From Diphasiastrum complanatum (Eukaryota > Streptophyta > Lycopodiopsida > Lycopodiales > Lycopodiaceae), in NCBI GenBank assembly GCA_029204225.1, contig CM055109.1, positions 1,916,340 through 1,980,339 on the forward strand: 64,000 bases of DNA. The letters are read 5' to 3'. Below, piece after piece: positions 1-9,860 of the stretch. The position numbers and the translations under genes are program-made. The notes under the pieces are model-generated. The model was given only the letters and a program-made list of their open reading frames with translations, did not search any database and had not been told where the DNA came from. Position 1 is the stretch's first letter. The number at the start of each line of letters is the position of its first letter.

Positions 1-420
1 ATAGGTTATTTCTATTTATGCTTATGTATGGTTTCCAATCTAGATCTCCAATTAATGTGAAAAAGAAATATATTAAGATCTTAGATGATTGTTGATTTCC
101 TACATGAAATGCAAGAAATGCTTCTTGGTTTCCAATGGAAGGCTCGAACTTGAGACCAAAGAAACTTTGGATGTCAAGCGTTAACCAATTGAGCCAACTC
201 CCTTGGGTGAAATGCAAGAAATGATGCAATTAGCTTGTGATAGTATTCATAATGCTCAAGATAGGGCTAAGTTTTATACCGATCTTAAAGTAACTCCAGA
301 AGATATTAAAGTTGATGACTAGATATATTTTAGAATTCCAAAAACCATCTTGAGTTTGGAAATGAGTTGAAAGCAAAATTCTCTAATTTTCACTTCTAAG
401 GACAGAAACAAAAGGGATAA
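1..420 (+). pseudogene. Ty3/gypsy polyprotein relic (integrase C-terminal end)
   Basis: Reading + with the SINE-like insert (121-207) and one target copy removed gives a continuous gypsy-like stretch. It has a YGFQSRSPIN-type motif at about 27-60, then HEMQEMMQLACDS, then AQDRAKFYTD at about 258-285, then a degraded 'V.D.IYFRIPK' core. This order is typical of the end of plant Ty3/gypsy integrase, just before the LTR-proximal domain. An in-frame TAG (about 320) and TGA (about 368) plus loss of similarity past about 400 show it is dead. The 5' part lies outside the window. Family assignment rests on motif resemblance only. Confidence 0.6.
121..207 (-). mobile_element. Short tRNA-derived SINE-like insertion with 16-bp target-site duplication
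   Basis: On the minus strand this 87-bp segment has an A-box-like TGGCTCAATTGG about 11 bases from its start and a B-box-like AGTTCGAGCC about 35 bases further on, the internal promoter layout of tRNA genes and tRNA-derived SINEs. It is flanked by a perfect 16-bp direct repeat, TGAAATGCAAGAAATG, at 105-120 and 208-223. Removing the insert and one repeat rejoins the reading frame of the surrounding gypsy relic, so this is an insertion, not a local tRNA gene. No cloverleaf with a clear anticodon can be drawn. It lacks an obvious A- or T-rich tail; it may be a truncated copy or a tRNA retro-insertion. Confidence 0.6.
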
Positions 421-3328
421 AGAATATTGTTACGTCTTTTTCCGATACTAAGGATTTGGGATACTCCTTGATGTTAAAGTTCGACACTTCAATGTGTGAG
501 TTTACATAAAAGTTACACTATGTGCATGCTGAAGAATATCAAAAGTAACTTCCTTTGAATTTAACAATGTATTAAGATTTTGGATGAAATATTCTATAGC
601 TTCTAGAGGCTATAGGTATCTAGAAAAACTCGCCCTACTACACTTCCATATTCAAGTTTGTGGTTATCAAAATCTTCTCATTAATTGTACTCATTCATTG
701 TGGCTCAAGGGTGAAGCTATCGTGAGTTGATCTTTTACTTCTTATTGTTTGGGTCATTTAGCTCTCCAGTCTATCTTTTTGGTACTTTGCAACAGGAGCT
801 TCAGAGTCTACAAGAGGCGATCATCACAATATCTCCGAAGGGTGACCATCTCATAAAAGCTCCTATCTCTACATGAATGCACATAAGTCTGGTCTTCTCA
901 ATGTTCATCATCAATCCCCAGCACAAACAAAAGAAACACAATATATCATGTGTCCCTACAATCTGATAAGTTCAAACAAGCAAGAATATAAATACATCTT
1001 ACACTTTGGGAGAGAATATATACATTGCAATTTGGAAGTTACATGGAAAAGTGATCCAAAAATAAATCAAATGGCCTAACCTATGGGTCATAAATTCCAA
1101 AATTTCCAAATGCTATTTACAACGCTCTAGACACTACTAGTAGTAACTATTGTGTTGACATGTTCATTGATTTGTCTACACGTTTGTGCATTGAGCAATG
1201 AGGACTGCGAACAAAAACTTATCCGAATGATGTATTTTTAAAAATGCCAAAGTCCAACTTCATGAATCATAAGCAGACCAAAAGTGATAAAAGTCCAAAT
1301 GCAAATCAAAATACTCAAATTTCATATCCCTATAAAGTATTAAAACTAGTAATCAACAATAAATCAAGTTTTTTTTTTTCAATTCGAATCGGCTTTCAAT
1401 TTAAATCGGCTCCGAACGATTCAAACCACGGTTCGAGCCAAACATGAATTCGAGGTTCGAACTGCAGTTCGTGGAAACTAGGGGATGTGCCCTTCATGCC
1501 ATCAAAGATACAAAAGTACCATTACTATTAAGTCCTAGAACAATACTAGGATTATGAAACATTTGTCTAGAGGGGTTTGCATGCAATACCCAAAACCCAT
1601 AATGACAATGTGATAAAAGAAATATGAGCTTGAAATGACAAATGAAATTTGCAACAAGAAATTTCGAAGCTTTATAAGCCTATAGATGTTCAACATCACA
1701 TCATATTTAATAAATAAATGTCCAATTTGTAAATAGATGCACACACTTTCTAACAAGATCTGTCTAAAAGTTTCCCTCAATTATTTTGAACTACAAGATA
1801 AATAAATTTCATGGTGTAAAGTCTAGTCCACATAATTTACGTTGTCCTTAAACTATAGAAAGAAGTCCATTGTCAAACGATTCAAATTTTTTTTTTTACC
1901 AAAGATCTTTTTTCCCAAAAAGTATTTCACTTTGTATAAAAATTGATCTTTATTAGTACGTTCCATTCGCAAAAGTTCGTTAGAATTTAATAGGACCAAG
2001 ATTTCAACAAAGGGATGGGATATGATTGACTCTTATTTACCATGGACTTCAAAAACCCTTCTAGTAAAAGGAAATTCCAAAGTAATATACCATGTAGAAG
2101 CACAAAGGCTCATTGAAAGCTCAAAGGATCAATCACCGTAATCTTGACATGCTCAAAAAGAGAACTTAATGACAGAGGATGTCAATTCTCATGGCTACTC
2201 TTCGTGTGCTACTCAAGCTTTTTACAATGCCCTTCAAATGAATGCTTACCTTTCATTGAAGGCAAATTTTTTATCTCATTACATGTAATATCGAATCTGA
2301 GAATTTAACTTTCAAATGACATAATCTCAAACTTACAATGTTGACAAATACAATGCTTTATTCCTGAAATTTGGCATAAGGCTATATCCTCCTACCTTTT
2401 CTATTCAATCTGGTGCATATGGTTTGCAGACCATCTTAAGGACGAGTGACATTGATTACGCTTCCATGTCATTGTAACAGTACCAAGAATTATTTTGCCT
2501 GCAATTTAGTCACAGGTTCGCCACACTTTTGTGTGCATGTGAATTATGCACAAAATAATTCATGGTATAACCCTACTAATAACAATCAATCTAGCACATT
2601 CCCATATCCTAGCATCTCATAGCTGTAACACTAGTCGAAAAGCATTTCTTCTAGCTACTACATCAACAACATCTCCAACAACGAGGATTATTTAGGATTT
2701 CAAGCACAAAGATGGCTTGCTTTTGAGTGGAACTTCTAGGATCTACACTTTTCACTAAAAGAAACTACTGCATGACGTCTATGGGAGAAGCTTATGCCTA
2801 TTTGACTGAACCTCTATATACTGACTTCAAAATTAAAAAAAAAATCAACGTAATGCATGGGACTTTTCATAGTCCTTTCTAAAATATAACTTTCCAAATA
2901 TAGTCAAAAAATTTCTGGCTACAGTAGCTGTACAATCAACAAAATTTAACAGAAGAGACTCCTTTCTACAGATGCATCAAGTGTTCTGAATACATATGCT
3001 ATGAGAATCCAACAGGGAATACCTAAACTCTTTGGTGATATTTCAGTTCCACTTCTTACACATGCAAGACCCACGACCCACTTCTTCACGAAAAAAGACA
3101 CCGGGTGGTTTTTGTACATTGACACAAAGCTAATGAGAGCATCAAACAACTTGCAGGTAAAAATATACAATTGGTTGATATAAAAAGAGTCCTTGGAAGA
3201 ATGCCTATAGAACCATATTCTTGTGTAGAAACGACAATCTTAGAATGATTTCAATTAGACATCTGAATACGTCCATGTCAAAACCCTACATTGGCATACA
3301 ACTGCAACTTTACCCGCTATTACTGAAT
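421..3328. other. No recognisable gene; downstream of the SF3B3 gene
   Basis: AT-rich sequence with only short ORFs. A stretch at about 2,540-2,640 has an Asn-rich reading (NYAQNNSWYNPTNNN) that could be old gag, but it is too short to assign. About 1,370-1,480 holds a T tract followed by repeated TTCGAA/GGTTCGA words. The 3' untranslated region of the minus-strand SF3B3 gene must begin at 3328 and run leftward; no clear poly(A) signal could be chosen. Confidence 0.4.
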
Positions 3329-6300
3329 TTAGATAATGCGATTCCTTATATCCTCTAGCTTCTTTAAAATCTCTCCGGGGGTACGATCAAGCTCATCTGC
3401 AATCTTACGTTGCAAATCAGCTGATAAAGTGGCGTACTGTTCGCAAAGATCACCATCTATGACATCCTGTATACACATGGATATTGCACTTATTAGAAGC
3501 CATATGCAGATAGTCCAAACTTAGTATCACAATGAAGTCATTCGACTTACTAGCAGCTTTATACACAGTCCAAACTTCAGTAGTATGCCTTTTACCTTTA
3601 CTGGAAAATATGCAGATCTGAAGGCCATGTGATCCCTCCCGCACAATGGCGGGTGTTCTTGTCGCAAATGCATTTCCAAGTGAGAAAAGAAGTCTACATC
3701 TTCTCTAGAAGTGAAGGGTAGTAGTGCTCCTACTGTGCCCATTACAGTCCCGTATATTACGCTCTCACCTCCACCTGGAATCAAAGAAGCCTTTTGCATG
3801 CAAGTCACTACTTCACCTATATGAAATTGAATGATCTCCTCAACTTTGTTCGGAGCCCCATTCAGTCGGCCTTGTTCCCATTTTATCTTGCCTCCTGTAG
3901 GATCGTCTTCAATCTCTTCTGAAACATCTTGAGGTAATCTAATAAAAAAAACATTCCCAAACTTGTCTGCTGCAGCCATTGTATCAAAGTCGACATGCAA
4001 AGTGGCTGTCAGCCACCGTGGACAGTTGTCATCAGCAAAAGTATACAGCTGATTCTCATCTCGCCTGTACTTGACATAGTGGAATGACTGCACACACACA
4101 CTCACAGTAACTGCCATTGTCGCTATCGTTCTTAAAAATTAAGCTAAACAAAAAAGAGCGAAGTACCAACTTAAAGCATCAACAATAGAGCTGCAATCAG
4201 CATTAGCGTAGTCAATCTAAACACAGCGGATATACCTCCTGAATATCCCCCACATAGATTCGGTCACCATAAGTATGAATAGAGATTATAGTATTTGGAA
4301 AGTTTTTGTTTTCACACTTTCTCAGCAGTTTCCTTTTTCCCAAGTCGTAGATCCTTAGAATTTGTCCAATCCCAACCAGCAATCGCCCTTGGAAAGCACA
4401 TAAAGCCGTAGGTATTCCGTCAACTGGAGTTTTGTGCACTAAATCTAAAGATTTTCCTCCATCAACATACTTATATATATGTACAAATCCTCCAGAAGAC
4501 TGCCTCTTAGGCCAAAATTTTAAGTCTTTTGCAGTGCCAACCGCTAAAACACTTCCTAGCTCCTTATCATGAAATTTAACAGAACAAAGACTAAAGGCAG
4601 CTTCATTGTCTTGCAGTTCCAGCAAACAAGTGGTCTCAGCAGATTTTGGATCCAAGACTCTAATACAAGACACCCATTTGCTAGATTCTGCTTTTGGACA
4701 ACCATATTGCTCATCTGGTAAAGGATCCTCCCTGTCTTCATCTTCTCCAGTTTCCTGACGATCAGCGTCCATCATTACACTGTCCTGATTACTGCCATCC
4801 ACTGCTTCTTTCTTTGCAGCTTCTCTCTCCTCGGTTGTGAATGCACCTTGATCACACTCAAGAATAATTAGAGACTTTTGCTTTGGATGCAATAGAAACT
4901 TGCGTGGTGTATATCTTAATGGCATAATTGTCTGGTTGAAAGTCTCTCCCAGTCTTTCAATAGTGAAAACTCGTAATGCATCTCCTGCTACAGCAACAAC
5001 ACCCTCAGCACACTGATCTGATGAGAAAGAAGCTGCATACTCTAGTGTTTCATACGATAGTGGAGTCAAAAGGAAATGACCCTGGTGAATGTAACCCAGC
5101 CAAGGTCTACTGGAAAGGCAGAGCATTGCACGGCGACCTCGGACAAGAGCAGAGAAGAGCTTTGGGGCTCGCAATCCTAAAAACCGAGTTCGGGTATCTG
5201 ATAACTGCCCTGTCACCATGTCAACCTCAGTTCTCAAAAGAACACCGTTTTGCAAACCAGCATTAAGAAAAACACTTGCAGGGTGCTCTGCTCCCTCTTC
5301 CCCACCACTGTATGCCTGGACTTCTAGTAATAAAAGTGATTCTGGAGGAGATGAGACAGCTTGGACACTTAGGATATGCATGCAGTCATTCGGGTCCAAT
5401 GACAAGATACGGATGGTGCTTTCATCAGAGCCAACTGCCAGAAACCTTGAGCGCTGCCGGCCTTCAGGCACTGGCGCAATGTCCAAACAAGCGACATCAC
5501 CTGGCATCTCTCGCTTTTCTATCTCCATAAGCTGGCCTGTAACATCCATTTCAAAATAAATTAACTCACCTCCACTAAGGGCAATGACAACTTGCATCCT
5601 GTTACAACCCACTTTCACAATGGTTTTTTTCCCTGGAGTCTTCCACTCGTTGATACGCCCATCTGCCCTAATATGCCGAATGCCATTTGGATGAACTTGC
5701 ATCAACGAGTCTTCTCCAAGGAGAGAGACAGCAAGAGAAGGAGTTGTATCCAGAAAACCACTGTCACTTACTTCCTCAACAGTTTCACCAATCGAAAGCA
5801 CTAGAGTAGCATTCACAAAAGACACAACAATGTACGCATCAAACTCATCATTAACACTCTTCTTGACAGTCCACACAGCACTAGGAATACCAGGCAGTTG
5901 GGAAACAGCCATCTCAGTAACAGCAAGACCAGGACGTAAAATGCGCAGAGAAGATCTAGGTCCCCTCCCACAGACTGCAAAAATCTGAGGAGTCTCTTCC
6001 TCGAAAAGATTTGCAATCTTCATATCCATGATTGGCATTAAGCTTTCAATTTCATCTATCTGAACCAAGTTCTTGAGCTTGCGAGGTTGGAAGAAAACGG
6101 GCTGAAAACCCTCCTCAGTCTCCACAACTGTAGAAGATGATGACTCCACATCTGCATCATCACCTATACCCTGAAACTGATATAGTGCATGGTTTCCAAA
6201 CTCTGAAGCAGCAAATAGAAAACCTGATTTGAGCACACACAATGCAGAAGTGACAGCAATAGTGTCAAAATACTTGATTTTAAGTTCTGTAACCTGATCA

Positions 6301-7247
6301 TCCTTGTCATACTCCAAGGTTACTTTGAAAATATCTCCATATTCTGTCTGCAAGAGGAAAAAAAACATTGCCTTTTGTCGGTGGGTTGCTGCCGATACAA
6401 TCAGAACCCCTCTCTCGGCTGGTAAGTCTGCCCTCCTAGGTATTACAGCTCTCACATCAGGATGCCCTTGATTCTTGTAAATAACAAAATTTTCTGCACA
6501 TACTAAGACGCCGCTCGGGCCATCACCTCCTCCAGGCACCGTAACGAGCAGATTGGCGCCATTGTCTATTGGTTCACTCCATTTGCGAACAACATGGTTG
6601 AGGCCAAGATCTAATTCATAGAATGTCAAATTCTTTTGAGCTTCCAGGGCTGCTTGGCCCGTGGAATCTTGATCTGCTTCTGCATAATCAAGCTCTATGG
6701 CTGCAAACATAGGGTTATCAAAGCCGCAGTCTACCCCTGTGATAGAATACACAATGGTATGAGATTTGTGAGCCTCAAGTGGAGACGAGATCGTAAGCCG
6801 TGCCGCATTGTCACGATTTAAAACATACACGAGCTTTTGCTTCTCACAAGCCCCAACCATAACAGCCCTTCCTTTGGGGTCCACGGCCAAATACTGACCA
6901 GGAACTATCCGCCGGCATCCTGACTTGCCAAATGTCTCCTGATGGATCTTCTCAAAAATATTTTTCTCTTTATTGTACTCTAAGATCACTATCCTGCCTG
7001 AATCTGAGCCGACCACTATGTAGTCCTTCTGTGAGCCGGTTAAACGGAACTGCACCAATGAGCGTATGGCACCAAGAACCTCCACAGACAGTAGGGTTTG
7101 AAGCTTACCATTGTCATCAGGACGGAGTAGATCCAAGACCTTGCCTCTGGCTACCACAATCTCCTGTGTCTTGCCTCCCATGAAGTTGCCATAGGTTGCA
7201 CAAACGATGCCTGTAGCCCTTTGCAGGGTTAAGCTGTAGAGATACAT
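3329..7247 (-). CDS. SF3B3: Splicing factor 3B subunit 3 (SF3B3/SAP130), U2 snRNP
   Basis: Subunit of the SF3b complex of the U2 snRNP, which recognises the intron branch site in the nucleus. Three coding exons: 7247-4236, 4087-3596 and 3466-3329. The introns of 148 and 129 nt are both GT-AG and both phase 0. The spliced protein is about 1,213 residues, the usual plant length. It starts MYLYSLTLQRATG at the family's conserved start; the in-frame GTG 12 nt upstream is not used. Family landmarks in order: DYIVVGSDSGRIVILEY, QETFGKSGCRRIVPGQ, LTISSPLEAHK, CGRGPRSSLRIL, TPGKKTIVKVG, DDPTGGKIKWEQ, then ELDRTP...ILKKLEDIRNRII at the end. This is the triple beta-propeller plus CPSF_A architecture shared with DDB1 and CPSF160, but these signatures are specific to SF3B3. 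There is no frameshift or internal stop. Codon use and intact splice sites argue for a functional gene. Confidence 0.97.
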
Positions 7248-7438
7248 GGCTGTCGGCACTCACGCACAGGGAGGGACTGGGGTTCTTGACAATAATACCC
7301 TGCTGAAGCTGCCGCTGCCGCTGCCACTGCTGCCTACGATGAGCAAAGGAGAGGCTCAGCCATCACCACCGACTTTGCTGCAGCTCCTTCCGATCCAACA
7401 TTCATCGCAGCTCAATTCTACGTTGCCAGATTAGGGCA

Positions 7439-7439
<1 letters not shown>

Positions 7440-7481
<42 letters not shown>
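7440..7481. repeat. (CT)20 microsatellite in the SF3B3 leader/promoter
   Basis: An uninterrupted CT tract lies about 195 bp upstream of the SF3B3 start codon, so it reads (GA)n on the gene's sense strand. GA-rich tracts in this position are common in plant 5' leaders and core promoters and can be bound by BPC/GAGA-binding proteins; a role here is inference. No TATA box was assigned. Confidence 0.9.
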
Positions 7482-7484
<3 letters not shown>

Positions 7485-8063
7485 TTTGCTGAAGGTTTAA
7501 GATTTTACGAACAAGGAAGAAAGAAGAGAAAGCCCCCTTCATGTGAGGCCCTTTCTCATTTTTTTGAGACACAATAGTATCTTTCAATAAGCCCCCAAGG
7601 CCCTTGGTGACTCACACCAAGGAGGGCTCTAGGGTGGGGCCCCACCTTCTCATGTGTGCAAACTTGTCTATAAGTAATTGGTGCTTGTTATACGGTTTCC
7701 TAACGAGTTCCTTGCGGGCTCTTTACCCAGCCAAGCGGGTTCCTTATGGCCAACGATCATAATACTTCATAAGAGAAAGTCTTACGAGTTACTTATGGGC
7801 TTTGATTCTCATGGAGTATGTCAATTGCAAGTGTTTTGTCTTTTTCCAATAAGATGAATTTGATTTATGATATATAAATTGCATAGCTTTGTGCTTTGAC
7901 TGCATAAAGACAATTTGATAACTTGTAGTTTTAGGTAGAGAAGGGATGAATCCGACAATAGCGGTGGACAATATTTGTAGCATTTTTTGTTTTTTACTAT
8001 TAAATGCAATGCTATGATTATGGTCTGCATTTTTCGAATTCGATATGAATTGTGTTGTTTGAG
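7482..8063. other. Upstream flank of SF3B3; no gene seen
   Basis: Intergenic DNA between the SF3B3 leader and the first copia fragment. It presumably holds promoter elements of the minus-strand gene. Only short chance ORFs are present. Confidence 0.4.
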
Positions 8064-8266
8064 AGCTTTCATCAAATTTAGACAATTCAAAGAGCATGCT
8101 GAGAATCAAACTGGCAAACGAATCAAAGCACTGAGGTCAGATAATGGGGGCGAATACATCTCCAACGAATTCAAGGAGTACTGTCTTAACAACGACATTG
8201 AGCACCAATACATTACCTCCTATTCGCCTCAGTCAAATGGTCTTGCTGAGAGAAAGAATAGAAGTA
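8064..8266 (+). pseudogene. Ty1/copia integrase fragment (same family as element A)
   Basis: Reads FRQFKEHAENQTGKR, LRSDNGGEYIS and SYSPQSNGLAERKN, the integrase core region around the second catalytic Asp. It is nearly identical to 11,640-11,830 of element A but keeps the canonical PQSNGLAERKN motif where element A reads FEIKN. Similarity stops abruptly at about 8,266, where unrelated sequence continues the ORF to 8,409. It is a detached fragment, not a gene. Confidence 0.85.
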
Positions 8267-8451
8267 CAATGTTGATTACACTGAAACTTTCTTCGGTGCC
8301 ATCTACCCAGGGCCGTAGACCACCTCCTTTCAGTATGAGAGAAGTCTTTACCTTCCATGTTAGGAAGCTTGATCCTGAGGAGTCAAGATTCGTGCAGATC
8401 TTTGATTGAATGCTACTAATGGATGTCGTAGCCTGAATGAATCAGGTAGGG

Positions 8452-8690
8452 GCTCTGATACCACTGATGCAAAATCGTAGCAAAGCAAATCGAAACAAAA
8501 TGAATCAAAACGAAATGTTTCGAGCTTTGATGCGAAATCGTAGCGAAGCGAAACGAAACGAAACGAAACGAGTCGAGCTCTGACACTACTGATGGGAGAA
8601 AGAAAGAGCTCAAAACAAAACGAAACAAACGAAATGAGACGAAATGAAATGAAACGCGATGAAGGCAGGATAGAGCCAACTTGGCAGGAG
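8452..8690 (-). mobile_element. Copia LTR edge: initiator-tRNA-Met primer-binding site and CGAAA-rich LTR-like DNA
   Basis: The complement of 8452-8463 is TGGTATCAGAGC, the 12-base primer-binding site that plant copia elements pair with the 3' end of initiator tRNA-Met. It is followed at 8465 by TGATGCAAAATCG, a plausible LTR end for a minus-strand element. The next 200 bp are built from degenerate (A)CGAAA words, for example 8,540-8,570, and contain a second copy of the 'ATCGTAGC.AAGC' phrase. The outer LTR limit is not defined. Confidence 0.5.
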
Positions 8691-9860
8691 TAGCTACTGC
8701 TACTGACTGCGGTCTAATTCTCTTCCAAGCCCCAGATCGCTTCTAACAATCTGTTATAAAATTCAAACTTGTAAACAACAAATAATGTTGAGTAAAACAA
8801 TTTCGGAAATTTATCTACTGCTAGCATGCATTCCAATATTGCAAATCATACACATCACAGAACAAAGCATTGAGAAAAACACTTCTATTATCAGAAGTGA
8901 ATTTACAATATCTTTCTTGAGCGTTGTCTGTTTTCCAGATCAGCACGTTGGCGCAAGAAAGATGTTCTCTCTCACGAAAATACTAGCTACTGCTAATCAG
9001 TTTACTCACTCTGTGTTCGTGACTCACTTCCCTGACTGTCTTTCTTGATGCGTCTAGCAATACATATATTCATAGTAACATTTCTGATTAGAGAGATTGA
9101 ACGATCTACAACTAATCTCAAATTACAAGAGCGGCGGATTAGGCATGTCCTAATGCTCTTCTATTGAAGTCATCATATCAGATCAAGAAGTTGTACTACA
9201 TGGTACTTGTTTGATCTTCATGGTCCTTTGGAGCGCGAACAGTTTCGTGTCGTTTGTGTTGGATTAGTCTCCTTCTTACTAATCGAATAATCAATTTTAA
9301 CCTTCATCCATTGTTTATCCAGTTTTGCGGATTTTTCCGTGTCTTTTCACAATCTGCAGTTTTAAGTCGCATTTTTCGCTTTTTCAAAAGTGCCTCAAAT
9401 GTTAAGTAAATGACTCTGGCAATGTGAGTCTCTTGAGCGTTTTAGCTCAGTTTTTTAGAGTTATATTTTAGAGTTGCTATTGCACTATTGCTTATCAGCA
9501 TAACTGCTTATTATCAGACTTATTCTCAGTTACTCAGAGACAGCTTAGAGTGCGCGGTTTCTATCCGCTATTGTCTTGCGCTCATTAGCATTTGATTTCT
9601 TTTTCTGAATCAATACTATCCTTTATTGTGTTCAGTATATGTCCAAATGCATGCATCGTATTGCTTTTCTACCTGATAGAAATTGTCCGAAAATTCAATA
9701 CTTCATGTTTGGCTACGTAATCACTTAGAATCTAGCGATTTCAAAGTTAGTTGCTAAACATTGAACGTGATTTCCATCACTACTGCTTTGTTCTTGATAG
9801 GCGTAGTCATGCACTAGAAGTAGGAAGTTTCCGCTACTATTATTTATCCTATTTTCGACA
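8691..9860 (+). mobile_element. Probable 5' LTR of copia element A (start not defined)
   Basis: No host gene is seen. The segment ends TTCGACA directly before a primer-binding site at 9861, so at least its right part is a 5' LTR. The stretch 9,545-9,625 (GCGGTTTCTATCCGCTATTG, then CTTGCGCTC) resembles the LTR-like DNA at 53,886-53,930, which shows the two belong to one broad family. A matching 3' LTR was not found downstream of element A. Confidence 0.55.

Noticed and set aside
1370-1490. B-box-like GGTTCGAGCC and GGTTCGAACT words suggesting a tRNA or second SINE
   Set aside because: No A box at the right distance and no target duplication; the area is a run of TTCGAA-type words.
7246-7434. 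62-codon + strand ORF over the SF3B3 start
   Set aside because: Antisense shadow of the gene's first codons and leader, low-complexity PLPLPLLP run.
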